DNA of 18,371 bases from UBA5314 sp039679855 (GTDB lineage: Bacteria > Bacillota > Syntrophomonadia > Syntrophomonadales > Syntrophomonadaceae): positions 1 to 18,371 of the forward strand of contig JBDKUE010000084.1 of the NCBI GenBank assembly GCA_039679855.1. Direction: 5' to 3'. A program made the translations under genes and the position numbers. The notes below the pieces were generated by a model that worked only from the letters and a program-made list of their open reading frames with translations, did no database searches and was not told where the DNA came from. Below, piece after piece: positions 1 through 7,405 of this stretch; position 1 is the stretch's first letter, and each line of letters starts with the position of its first letter.

Positions 1-282
1 GCCATCAAGCTTCTGGTGGCAATTGGACCTGATAACAAGGTTATTAAATACACCATAACGGAAGCGAAAGAGACGCCCGGTTTAGGCGATAAAGCTTCTA
101 AACCCGCGTTCTACGAACAGTTTACCGGTAAGACCGCCGCCAACCTCAAGGTGACCAAGGATGCCACTAATAAGGATGACATTCAGGCCATAAGCGGAGC
201 GACGATAACCTCCCGGGCGGTTACCCTGGCGGTAAAACAGGCCGTTGACGAAGCAAGTGAACTTACGAAGGGAGGCAACTGA
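1..282 (+). CDS. rnfG: Electron transport complex subunit RnfG, C-terminal fragment
   Basis: The window opens inside this gene; the reading frame runs open from base 1 and stops with TGA at 280-282, leaving 93 residues. RnfG is a membrane-anchored subunit of the Rnf complex whose extracytoplasmic domain carries covalently bound FMN. The fragment holds the end of the FMN-binding domain, with the motif ISGATITSRAV near the C-terminus; the Thr of SGAT is the residue that ApbE flavinylates in this family. The residue three before the Ser is Gln, whereas the usual target motif has Asp there. rnfE begins one base after the stop, so the genes are co-transcribed. An ATG-less internal GTG at 16 is not the true start. 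Identification rests on the motif plus the following rnfE, rnfA and rnfB. Confidence 0.93.
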   Translation, partial: AIKLLVAIGPDNKVIKYTITEAKETPGLGDKASKPAFYEQFTGKTAANLKVTKDATNKDDIQAISGATITSRAVTLAVKQAVDEASELTKGGN

Positions 283-283
283 T

Positions 284-910
284 ATGAAAGGATTATGGGG
301 CATCTTTTCCAAGGGACTGGTCCTGGAAAATCCAATCTTTGTATTGGCCTTGAGCCTCTGTCCCGCCCTGGCGGTCACCACTTCGGTGGTAAACGCCTTA
401 GCAATGGGACTTACCGTTGCCTTTGTCATATCGATGAACAACCTGGTGGTTTCCATTGTGCGCAACCTGGTCAATCCCAAAGTTCGCGTACCCATATATA
501 TAACTTCAATTGCCACGATTGTCACCCTGGCTGAACTGTTGTTAAAGGCTTTTGCGCCTCTGCTGTATAAAGATTTGGGGATATATCTTTCCCTGGTGGT
601 GGTGTTTGCCATAATACTGGCCCGGGCCGAGGTTTTCGCGTCAAAGAATCCTCCCTTTAAGTCGTTTATTGACGGCCTGGGAATGGGCTGCGGTTTTACC
701 CTGGCCATGCTGATAATTGGAGCCATAAGGGAAGTGCTGGGCAACGGAACCCTGCTGGGCTACCAGGTGATGTGGAGCGGCTATCAGCCGGCCTTGATTA
801 TGATCCTGGCCCCCGGCGCCTTTATACTAATAGGCTACCTGGTGGCAGGCTTTAAAATCCTGAGCGAGCGTATAGAGAAAGCCCGGGCGGAAAGAGGTGA
901 AACGGTATGA
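284..910 (+). CDS. rnfE: Electron transport complex subunit RnfE
   Basis: Integral membrane subunit of the Rnf ferredoxin:NAD+ oxidoreductase, 208 residues with about six hydrophobic helices. The ATG at 284 is chosen because GGGAGG sits 8 bases upstream and the product then starts MKGLWGIF, as in the family; an upstream in-frame start would run into rnfG. Family signatures include ENPIFVLALSLCP near residues 15-27 and LARAEVFASKNPP near 112-124. In Rnf and Nqr, the RnfA and RnfE homologues together hold an iron-sulfur cluster with two cysteines from each. Cys26 is present, but the second cysteine, usually in an Asn-Cys pair before the ILxRAEAFA motif, is replaced: residues 108-109 read Phe-Ala. 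An extra cysteine occurs at 136. The stop overlaps the rnfA start (ATGA). Confidence 0.95.
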   Translation: MKGLWGIFSKGLVLENPIFVLALSLCPALAVTTSVVNALAMGLTVAFVISMNNLVVSIVRNLVNPKVRVPIYITSIATIVTLAELLLKAFAPLLYKDLGIYLSLVVVFAIILARAEVFASKNPPFKSFIDGLGMGCGFTLAMLIIGAIREVLGNGTLLGYQVMWSGYQPALIMILAPGAFILIGYLVAGFKILSERIEKARAERGETV

Positions 911-1488
911 TGGATTATTTCCTCCTTTTTATGGGCGCGGTGGTTGTCAACAACTTTGTTCTGACCAGATTCTTAGGCCTTTGTATATTCTTTGGAGTAT
1001 CCAAGAACTTGAGCGCTTCTGGTGGAATGGGGATGGCGGTTACCGCTGTCATCACCTTGAGTTCCATGTTTGCCTGGCTGGTCTACAACTACATCCTGCT
1101 TCCTCTAAATCTAACGTTTTTGACTACTATCGTATTTGTCTTGCTCATTGCCAGCTTCGTTCAATTGCTGGAGATGATCGTCAAGAAATATACGCCCAAT
1201 TTGCACAAGATGTGGGGAATATACCTGTTGCTGATTGCCACCAACTGCGTTGTGCTGGGTGTTCCCCTGATTAATGTCGAATCTCATTTCTCCTTTGGGA
1301 AAAGCCTGGTAAATGCGGTCGGTTCAGGTGTCGGGTTTGCCATGGCCATTGTGCTGATGGCCAGCTGTAGAGAGAAGTTGAGACTGGCGGATGTGCCAAA
1401 ATCACTTGATGGTTTGGGAATAGCCTTTATTGTAGCCGGGTGCCTGGCATTAGCGTTTTTTGGTTTTTCCGGAATGATCACCATGTAG
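907..1488 (+). CDS. rnfA: Electron transport complex subunit RnfA
   Basis: Integral membrane Rnf subunit of 193 residues with about six transmembrane helices, homologous to RnfE but of opposite topology. The ATG at 907 overlaps the rnfE stop by four bases, which implies translational coupling; AGAGGTGA lies just upstream. Family signatures are NNFVLTRFLGLC near residues 15-26 and LIATNCVVLGVP around residue 114, so both cysteines expected to bind the RnfA/RnfE iron-sulfur cluster (Cys26 and Cys114) are present. That contrasts with the RnfE partner. rnfB follows after 18 bases. Length and motif content are normal for the family. Confidence 0.96.
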   Translation: MMDYFLLFMGAVVVNNFVLTRFLGLCIFFGVSKNLSASGGMGMAVTAVITLSSMFAWLVYNYILLPLNLTFLTTIVFVLLIASFVQLLEMIVKKYTPNLHKMWGIYLLLIATNCVVLGVPLINVESHFSFGKSLVNAVGSGVGFAMAIVLMASCREKLRLADVPKSLDGLGIAFIVAGCLALAFFGFSGMITM

Positions 1489-1506
1489 GGGAGGACGTGA
1501 GCTGGA

Positions 1507-2340
1507 ATGAATAGTGTAATTACGATTATTGCCATCATGGCTTTGGTGGGGTTGTTCTTCGGCCTGGTTCTCGCCTTTGCCAATAAAAAACTGGCCGTGG
1601 AAATGAATCCCTTGATTCATGTGGTGGAAGACATCCTTCCCAAGGGGCAGTGCGGCGCCTGCGGCTTTGCCGGGTGCCAGGCCTATGCGGAAGCGGTTGT
1701 TCTCGATAAAGATGTATCTCCCAGTTTATGCATTCCCGGGAAAAAGGCGGTTGCCGAACAGGTGGCCAAATTGACCGGTAAAGCGGCGGTTGAAATTGAA
1801 CCCCAGTATGCGTTTGTGAAGTGCGCTCAGCCGGCGGTGGGAAACAGCAAGTATGATTATGCAGGGATAAACGATTGCCTGGCGGCTACTTTATTGCAGG
1901 CCGGGCCCAAAGAATGTGAATACGGCTGCATTGGCTTGGGGACCTGTGTGAAGCAGTGCGTCTTCGATGCCATTCACATTAATGAAAAGGGACTGCCCGA
2001 AGTTGATAAAGAAAAATGCACCGGCTGCACTAAATGCGCCACGGCCTGCCCGAAGAAAGTCATAGACATGATCCCGGTGGATGCCCATGTGGCGGTAAAC
2101 TGCAACTCACTGGACAAGGGCGCGGTGGTGCGCAAGATTTGTAAGGTGGGCTGCATCGGCTGCAGCATCTGCGTCAAGCAGTGCCCCTATGAGGCCATAA
2201 AGATGAAAAATAACCTGGCCGTGGTCGATTCCAGCATCTGTATTGAGAAATGCGATAACCCGGTGTGTATTGAAAAGTGCCCGACCAAAGTGTTGAAGAC
2301 TTACAGTATTCCGCCGGTGGAATTGGTAAAGGCGGTTTAA
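1507..2340 (+). CDS. rnfB: Electron transport complex subunit RnfB (polyferredoxin)
   Basis: Electron-input subunit of Rnf, 277 residues. An N-terminal helix (residues 4-25) anchors it to the membrane. A four-cysteine domain follows, with Cys49, Cys52, Cys57 and Cys75 in the pattern GQCGACGFAGCQAY, then a cysteine-rich ferredoxin region to the C-terminus that contains several CxxCxxCxxxCP-type motifs (for example CTGCTKCATACP and CIGCSICVKQCP). The high number of cysteines fits the multi-cluster RnfB of clostridia, which takes electrons from reduced ferredoxin. The start is an ATG with GGGGAGGACGTGA upstream. It is the last canonical rnf gene; rnfC and rnfD are expected to the left, outside the window. 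Confidence 0.96.
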   Translation: MNSVITIIAIMALVGLFFGLVLAFANKKLAVEMNPLIHVVEDILPKGQCGACGFAGCQAYAEAVVLDKDVSPSLCIPGKKAVAEQVAKLTGKAAVEIEPQYAFVKCAQPAVGNSKYDYAGINDCLAATLLQAGPKECEYGCIGLGTCVKQCVFDAIHINEKGLPEVDKEKCTGCTKCATACPKKVIDMIPVDAHVAVNCNSLDKGAVVRKICKVGCIGCSICVKQCPYEAIKMKNNLAVVDSSICIEKCDNPVCIEKCPTKVLKTYSIPPVELVKAV

Positions 2341-2369
2341 TAGTCTCCAAGTGGTGAGACTGATATTAT

Positions 2370-2451
2370 GGGGTGTCAGGGGGACGGTTCTCTTGACACC
2401 TCATTGAAATGGATTGTGGAGGTGTCAAGAGAACCGTCCCCCTGACACCCC
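2370..2451. repeat. REP-like double palindrome, copy A
   Basis: Two perfect 33-base inverted arms (2370-2402 and 2419-2451) are separated by 16 bases. Each arm is itself a hairpin: GGTGTCA and TGACACC (7 bp) enclose a 15-base loop containing GGGGACGGTTCT. A second element at 5194-5288 has the same 12-base core and loop length but a different stem. This nested form resembles REP/BIME elements mobilised by RAYT-type transposases; no transposase is in the window. It lies between rnfB and apbE, and its right edge is 13 bases before the apbE start, so it could attenuate or process the transcript. There is no T-tract, so it is not a classical terminator. Confidence 0.85.
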
Positions 2452-2464
2452 GGGGATCGGTAAT

Positions 2465-3502
2465 ATGAAAAAAATAGTTTTAGCGCTGTTGATTTTGGGT
2501 CTATCGGTTTTTTCTATCGGTTGTAACAATGGGCAGTCAAAGCCGGTTGAATCAACCGATTTTGCGTTGGGTACGGTAATTTTTCAGGAGGTTTATGGGG
2601 ACAATGCACAGAAAGCCTCCGCCCAAGTATCGGCTAAAATAAAGGAACTGGACGCTCTGTGGACTATTAATAGTCCGGGTGGAGATATCAACAAACTTAA
2701 TAGCAGCGCAGGTCTTGGATATGTTGAATTAAAACCGGAAACCATCAGTGTATTGCATGAGGCCCGGAAGATTTCGGATTTAAGCGGCGGAGCTGCCTTT
2801 GATATAACGGTGGCTCCGCTTGTTAAAACCTGGGGCATCGGAACCGACAACCCCCAGGTGCCATCAAACGAAGTCGTGAAAGAGCTCCTTTCCCTGGTCA
2901 ACTACCGGGATGTACTGATAGACGAAAAGACCAGTTCAGCCAGCCTGTCAAGAAAAGGGCAGATGGTCGATTTGGGCGGGATTGCCAAGGGTTATATTGG
3001 AGACCTGGCTATAGATATATATAAGAAAAACGGGATAACTTCGGCTTTCGCCAATCTGGGAGGGAATGTCGTCGCCCTGGGCAGCAGACCCGATGGAAGC
3101 CCATGGAGGATCGGCATCCAAAATCCCCGGGGGGAGAATAGCGAACTTGTTGGAGTTGTAGAGGTGACCGATAAAGCAGTAGTTACTTCCGGCGATTATC
3201 AGCGTTATTTCATAAAAGACGGTAAGCGTTACTGCCATATATTCGATCCCCGAACCGGCTATCCCATTGACAGCGGCTTGATGAGCGTGACCATTATTGC
3301 TTCATCGGCGACAGTCGCTGACGGCCTTGCGAAAGTCATTGTTTTAGGCCTTGATAGGGGAATGGAGATTGTCAAAAACTATGGCCAGGTCCAGGCCATC
3401 TTTATCACCAATGACAAGAAGATATATGTAACGCCAGGCCTTAAAGGCAATTTTCGCTTAGAGGATGCAACTCATGAATACACGTATGTTCAAAACGGGT
3501 GA
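2465..3502 (+). CDS. apbE: FAD:protein FMN transferase, predicted lipoprotein (ApbE)
   Basis: Transfers FMN from FAD to a threonine of target proteins; RnfG and RnfD are the expected substrates, which fits its place directly after rnfB. The product is 345 residues. A lipoprotein signal (MKKIVLALLILGLSVFSIGC) puts the acylated Cys at position 20, so the enzyme works outside the membrane. ApbE motifs follow in order: GAAFDITVAPLVKTWGIG, DLGGIAKGYIGD, ANLGGNVVALGSRPDG, FDPRTGYPID and ASSATVADGLAKV, the last bearing the metal-binding Asp/Thr region. ATG 2465 is chosen because it gives the signal peptide; a longer in-frame start at 2414 would lie inside the palindrome. The ribosome binding site is weak (CGGGGAT), perhaps because the repeat inserted close by. 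Confidence 0.94.
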   Translation: MKKIVLALLILGLSVFSIGCNNGQSKPVESTDFALGTVIFQEVYGDNAQKASAQVSAKIKELDALWTINSPGGDINKLNSSAGLGYVELKPETISVLHEARKISDLSGGAAFDITVAPLVKTWGIGTDNPQVPSNEVVKELLSLVNYRDVLIDEKTSSASLSRKGQMVDLGGIAKGYIGDLAIDIYKKNGITSAFANLGGNVVALGSRPDGSPWRIGIQNPRGENSELVGVVEVTDKAVVTSGDYQRYFIKDGKRYCHIFDPRTGYPIDSGLMSVTIIASSATVADGLAKVIVLGLDRGMEIVKNYGQVQAIFITNDKKIYVTPGLKGNFRLEDATHEYTYVQNG

Positions 3503-3860
3503 TATAATACTAATTGTCAGTATAGCCGCAATAGCCGTTCTCTTTTTCGCCTGGAGTAATTACCGGGTCGCTCCCGGAGCGCAGCTTAAAGCGGTTATAA
3601 CCCAGGACGGCAAATTGATTAAATCGATTAATTTGAGTGCTCTTCAGGCATCAGAATCGGTCGATATAAACGAACCGTTAAAGCAGGTTATCGTGGCTGA
3701 AAAAGGGAGGATCAGGTTTCTTACATCCACCTGTCCCAATCAGACCTGTGTAAAAACCGGCTGGTTAACTAAACCCGGCGACAGAGCGGTTTGTATTCCA
3801 TCTAAAGTCGTCATCACCATTGTGGGTGATAATGAGCAGATCGACACTTTTTCGTATTAG
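3474..3860 (+). CDS. NusG domain II-containing membrane protein (EetA-like)
   Basis: A 128-residue protein with one N-terminal transmembrane helix (residues 9-27) followed by a small extracytoplasmic domain. The domain carries Cys87, Cys92 and Cys107 in CPNQTC...VC, the pattern usual in NusG domain II proteins (PF07009 type) found next to apbE and FMN-binding proteins. From memory, EetA of the Listeria flavin-based electron transfer locus belongs to this group. ATG 3474 is chosen because GAGG at 3461-3464 is 9 bases upstream; ATG 3465 abuts that site and ATG 3486 has none. The gene overlaps the end of apbE by 29 bases, so the two are translationally linked. Its exact biochemical role is not established; a part in flavin delivery or redox maturation is inference. 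Confidence 0.85.
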   Translation: MNTRMFKTGDIILIVSIAAIAVLFFAWSNYRVAPGAQLKAVITQDGKLIKSINLSALQASESVDINEPLKQVIVAEKGRIRFLTSTCPNQTCVKTGWLTKPGDRAVCIPSKVVITIVGDNEQIDTFSY

Positions 3861-3872
3861 CAGGGTGAGGAC

Positions 3873-4394
3873 GTGACTAAGAAAAAACGCGAAGCGGTAA
3901 TTATAATTTTAATCTGCAATGCGATCCTGATTTCCCTCCTGGAATTGATTATACCGGTTCCGATTCCGATTCCCGGGGTCAAACTCGGCCTGGCCAATAT
4001 CATCACCATAATCGCCATAGCCTTTCTGGAATTTAAGGATGTTTTGACCATTGTAGTTCTTCGCTGCATAGTCGTCGGGGTTTTGAGCAAAGGCATTACC
4101 GCCCTGCCCTTTAGCCTGTCCGGGGGGCTTTTAAGCGCCCTTGTCATGTGGCTGGTTTATAAAAAAATGTCCAAACTATTCAGCATCAAAGGAATCAGCA
4201 TCATCGGAGCGATAACCCATAATGCGGCCCAGCTGATCGTTGCATCAGTCATCTTGAGAGAAACCGTAGTCTTATACTATCTTCCCGTACTGCTGATCTC
4301 AGCGATTATAACCGGTTTGATAACTGGAACCATCAGTGAATTGACGGTTAAGGAGATAAAAAAGAGGGGTATTTTATCCGAATTTATCCAGTAG
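3873..4394 (+). CDS. Gx transporter / heptaprenyl diphosphate synthase component I-like membrane protein
   Basis: A 173-residue polytopic membrane protein starting at GTG 3873 with GGGTGAGG just upstream. The segment VPIPIPGVKLGLANI near residues 30-45 and the run GVLSKGITALPFSLSGGLL typify the family labelled Hpre_diP_synt_I (PF07456) or Gx transporter. Despite the old label it looks like an ECF-type substrate-binding (S) membrane subunit, not a prenyl synthase, and no synthase catalytic subunit is beside it. EetB of Listeria is, from memory, in this family. It lies 12 bases after the NusG II gene and 8 bases before the EcfT-like gene. A role in moving a flavin or a flavin precursor across the membrane for ApbE is inferred from context. 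Confidence 0.82.
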   Translation: MTKKKREAVIIILICNAILISLLELIIPVPIPIPGVKLGLANIITIIAIAFLEFKDVLTIVVLRCIVVGVLSKGITALPFSLSGGLLSALVMWLVYKKMSKLFSIKGISIIGAITHNAAQLIVASVILRETVVLYYLPVLLISAIITGLITGTISELTVKEIKKRGILSEFIQ

Positions 4395-4402
4395 ATTGGG
4401 AT

Positions 4403-5161
4403 GTGGATTTGGTGCAGGCGTATTCCACCGGGTTAAATAGCAAGAATACTGAACTTGATGCCGGAATAAAGCTGGTTCTGGCCATACTTCTGGCCGTTGC
4501 CTCGGCCTTCTGTAAGAATGGGCGGGATCTGGTTTATTTCTCCATCTTTTTATTTGCTATAACCGTTTTTCTAAAAAGCGACCTTCGTTTTATTCTTAAA
4601 AACCTGTTTTCCTTTGGGATAATCATATTGACTCCTTATCTTTTCGGAATACTGTTGTCCCTGGGTTTAAACAGGCTTAATCCTGGACCGGTCTATAGCA
4701 TTGATTTAAATGCGGCCCTTTTGAAAATGACCAGGATATTTTTCATTTGGTACATCGGCAACTTGTATTTTTTCACCACTTCACTGGAAGCAATCATGGA
4801 TATGTTTGATAAAGTTTTTTCACCCTTAAACAGGGCGGGTATTCCGGTTTCAAGATACTTGAATATGATCATGTTTATTGTAAATGAACTTAGCAGGACG
4901 GTAGGTCAGTTTAAAGGTGAAATTTTTGAACAGGCCGGTCTAATTTTTAAAAACAGGCAGCTGGGGATTAAAACCAGGCTAAAGGAGCTGGCTCATATTA
5001 TAGTAAACTATATAGCCAATTCCCTGCAGCGGACGGATGAAATACAGGAACAGGTTGAATTGAGTTGTGTAAACAACTGCCAGTACACGTTAAGAATATC
5101 AAAAAACGAAATCGCAGCCATTTTGGGCTGTATAATCTTCCTGGTATTACTTTTTGCCTAA
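4403..5161 (+). CDS. EcfT/CbiQ-like energy-coupling transporter transmembrane protein
   Basis: A 252-residue membrane protein with hydrophobic helices in the N-terminal third and at the C-terminus, and a long charged cytoplasmic segment (about residues 160-225), the layout of EcfT/CbiQ proteins. In ECF transporters this subunit joins the substrate-binding protein to the two ATPases. The second coupling motif normally reads like ALEARGF; the matching stretch here is IQEQVELSCVNN, without the Ala-Arg-Gly, and no EcfA ATPase gene is present. It may use ATPases encoded elsewhere. The start is probably GTG 4403; TTG 4409 and GTG 4412 are alternatives and none has a strong ribosome binding site. 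Context suggests it pairs with the preceding Gx-family protein. Confidence 0.75.
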   Translation: MDLVQAYSTGLNSKNTELDAGIKLVLAILLAVASAFCKNGRDLVYFSIFLFAITVFLKSDLRFILKNLFSFGIIILTPYLFGILLSLGLNRLNPGPVYSIDLNAALLKMTRIFFIWYIGNLYFFTTSLEAIMDMFDKVFSPLNRAGIPVSRYLNMIMFIVNELSRTVGQFKGEIFEQAGLIFKNRQLGIKTRLKELAHIIVNYIANSLQRTDEIQEQVELSCVNNCQYTLRISKNEIAAILGCIIFLVLLFA

Positions 5162-5193
5162 AATGGGGAGCGGCGGAATTTGCGAGTGCAAAG

Positions 5194-5288
5194 TGAGTTT
5201 GGGGACGGTTCTTCAACTCATTTTTGGCCGGGATGAGCATCTTTGGTTCATTGGTCTAAAATGAGTTGAAGAACCGTCCCCAAACTCA
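5194..5288. repeat. REP-like double palindrome, copy B
   Basis: Two perfect 31-base inverted arms (5194-5224 and 5258-5288) flank a 33-base spacer. Each arm folds on itself through TGAGTT and AACTCA around a 15-base loop with the core GGGGACGGTTCT, the same core and loop length as the copy at 2370-2451, but with an unrelated stem. It sits between the convergent ends of the EcfT-like gene and the sensor kinase gene, where it could act as a bidirectional transcript end. Confidence 0.85.
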
Positions 5289-5318
5289 TCCACCGTCTCC
5301 GCGTTGCATAATTCCTTT

Positions 5319-6740
5319 TTAGTAGGGGAAGATGATTTCCACCAGGCCGCCGCCTTCTTCGGCGTTGCGGAGGCTGATGGTGCCGTTTAGCTCGTCGACA
5401 ATCAGGCGGGCGATGGATAGACCCAGTCCGGTGCTCCCATCGACTCCTTTATACAAGTAGTCAAAGGCGTGTTCCAGGTCCTGGTCGCTAAAGCCTTTGC
5501 CATCATCCTGTATGCTGATTTTTATGCCGCTCCGGTTGTCAGGGGCGGCCTGGCCATGGAGAGAAACCTGGCTGCGGGCATGGCGGATGGCGTTGTTCAG
5601 CAGATTGCCGAACAAGCGGCGCAGCTTTTCCTGGTCGCCGACTACCTGGAGTTCGTCTGGAATGTCCAGCCTTACCTGCACCTTTTTTTCCACAGCGTAG
5701 CCCTGCATGGTTTGAACCGCGTCCCGCATAATACTGCCGATGTCACAGGATTCCAGATAGCGGCTTTCTACCGGACTCTCCTGCCGGGTGAGGTTGATCA
5801 TTTCGTCCAGGAGAACTTTTAAACGCTGGCATTCGCGGGATATGGTTTCCAGGGCATGATTGGCCTGGGGACCCGAAAAAACCCCGTCCCGGATGCCTTC
5901 GGCAAATCCCTGGATGCTCATCAGGGGGGTCTTAATCTCGTGCGAGGTGCTCTGGAAAAAGCGGCGCATACTGGTATCATAGAGCTCCAGTTGATAGGCC
6001 ATATCATTGAAGGTATTGGCCAGATCGGCCAGTTCATCATCTGATTTAAGATCCAGGCGCACATCAAAACGGCGCCGGGCGATGGTGCGGGCATAATCCT
6101 GCAGCGACTTCAATGGTTTTACAATATAACGGCCCAGTATCAAAGCCAGGGGCAGGGCTATGATGAGGGCGATCAGGGTGCTCTTTAATAAAAGTATTAA
6201 AATAGCCTGATTCAAGGCCTCCAATGCGGTTACTTCCGCGAATGCAATCACCGAGCCCAGGTTTTCTTCTGAGGCTCCTATGGGCACGCGAACAGCCAGG
6301 AGGTCGGCCCCGTGATGGGCTGCTTGGCCGTCCTTGCTGACAAATTTGAGATTTTGGCTGGCAGGCAGCTCGGACAGCTTTTTACCGGAAGGGAAATTAT
6401 TGGGCAGGCTGCTGTACAGGACGGTTTCCTCACTGTCAAGGATCAGGTACTGGCTTTCTATGGAGTGGTAGGAGAAAAAGACGTAAGGCTTATTGAACTG
6501 GCTGTTTGATTTGGCCGGGTCTTTTTCATGCGAAAGGGCAAAGGCGATGGCGAAGGCTTGCCGGGAGAGGCTGTCTCTGGTTCTCCTTTCCAGGTCGTCA
6601 TATAGTATGGAACGAAAAGACAGGGTGGTAATAGCGGTGCTGCATATAACCACCAGCAGGTAGCTCAACAGTAATTTACCGGTGATGCCTTTATAGTTAA
6701 TCTTCAAAGCGGTACCCGTAGCCCCAGATGGTTTTGACAT
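5319..6740 (-). CDS. Sensor histidine kinase of an envelope-type two-component system
   Basis: A 473-residue membrane kinase. The layout is: transmembrane helix near residues 22-42, an extracytoplasmic sensor domain of about 135 residues, a second helix near 180-202, HAMP (PLKSLQDYARTIARRRF onward), HisKA with the phosphorylated His267 in SHEIKTPL, then an ATPase domain with N box (LFGNLLNNAIRHA), G1 (DDGKGF) and G2 (GLGLSIARLI). It phosphorylates the response regulator encoded just upstream. The ATG at 6740 overlaps that gene by 44 bases and lacks a well-placed ribosome binding site; TTG at 6707 (giving LKINYKGITGK) is a possible later start. It closes an operon that begins with a MacA-like adaptor, so the stimulus may be a compound that pump exports. 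Confidence 0.92.
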   Translation of the reverse strand: MSKPSGATGTALKINYKGITGKLLLSYLLVVICSTAITTLSFRSILYDDLERRTRDSLSRQAFAIAFALSHEKDPAKSNSQFNKPYVFFSYHSIESQYLILDSEETVLYSSLPNNFPSGKKLSELPASQNLKFVSKDGQAAHHGADLLAVRVPIGASEENLGSVIAFAEVTALEALNQAILILLLKSTLIALIIALPLALILGRYIVKPLKSLQDYARTIARRRFDVRLDLKSDDELADLANTFNDMAYQLELYDTSMRRFFQSTSHEIKTPLMSIQGFAEGIRDGVFSGPQANHALETISRECQRLKVLLDEMINLTRQESPVESRYLESCDIGSIMRDAVQTMQGYAVEKKVQVRLDIPDELQVVGDQEKLRRLFGNLLNNAIRHARSQVSLHGQAAPDNRSGIKISIQDDGKGFSDQDLEHAFDYLYKGVDGSTGLGLSIARLIVDELNGTISLRNAEEGGGLVEIIFPY

Positions 6741-7371
6741 TCCTGTTTGACCCGCTTTCCCTCATTTTTTTGCGCAGTCTTTTCACCAGGTCATCGACTG
6801 CCCGGGCCCCGCCTACATAGTCGCAGCCCCAGACCCGGTCCAGCAACTCCTGGCGGGTGAAGGTGCGCTGTGGCTGGGAAGCCAGCAGAAGCAGCAGTTC
6901 ATACTCTTTGGGAGTCAGCATTACCTCGCGCCCCTCAACGCTGATGTGGTGGTCATTGGGATTAATCTTGAGATTGCCTAATTCCAAGGCCTCATCGGGA
7001 ATTATGGGCTGAGCGGAACGGCGAAAGATGGAGCGCACCCGGGCCACCAGTTCCCGCGGGCTGAAGGGCTTGGTGAGGTAGTCGTCGCCGCCCAATTCCA
7101 GCCCCAGGATACGGTCGATTTCGTCACCCCGGGCGGAAATAAATATTACCGGCAGGCCGCTGCGGGTCCTTAAATCCTTGCAGAATTCCAGGCCGTCTTT
7201 GCCGGGCAGCATGATGTCCAGGATAAACATATCGGGAAAGCCGGACTGGAGCCTTTCACTAACTTCTTCTGCTGAAGCAAAGGTTTCAATATGGAATCCC
7301 TCCCGGGCCAGGTATTCTTTTATAATGTACCTGATATTTTCTTCGTCATCTACAACAAAGATGCTTCGCAT
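6697..7371 (-). CDS. OmpR/PhoB-family response regulator
   Basis: A 224-residue transcription factor. The receiver domain has acidic residues Asp8/Asp9, the phospho-acceptor Asp52 in FILDIMLPGKDG, Ser79 and Lys101 in YLTKPF. The C-terminal winged-helix domain shows typical PhoB signatures, LTPKEYELLLLLASQPQRTFTR and VDDLVKRLRKKM, ending IWGYGYRFED. The start has an excellent AGGAGG 8 bases upstream. It lies 34 bases after the permease gene and overlaps the kinase gene, so transporter and two-component system form one operon. It probably activates its own operon; no binding site was identified. Confidence 0.95.
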   Translation of the reverse strand: MRSIFVVDDEENIRYIIKEYLAREGFHIETFASAEEVSERLQSGFPDMFILDIMLPGKDGLEFCKDLRTRSGLPVIFISARGDEIDRILGLELGGDDYLTKPFSPRELVARVRSIFRRSAQPIIPDEALELGNLKINPNDHHISVEGREVMLTPKEYELLLLLASQPQRTFTRQELLDRVWGCDYVGGARAVDDLVKRLRKKMRESGSNRNVKTIWGYGYRFED

Positions 7372-7405
7372 TACTTAAGCCTCCTGCCTGTAAAAATTAC
7401 CGATT

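Noticed and set aside
82..744. A 220-codon minus-strand reading frame across rnfG and rnfE
   Set aside because: It is the complement of well-conserved Rnf coding sequence; the predicted product has no family features.
2370..2451. The palindrome as a simple Rho-independent terminator of the rnf operon
   Set aside because: No T-tract follows on either strand and a related element with a different stem occurs elsewhere, which favours a repeat element.
2414..2464. Longer N-terminus for apbE starting inside the palindrome
   Set aside because: It would add residues encoded by the repeat ahead of a clear lipoprotein signal peptide; ATG 2465 gives the normal start.
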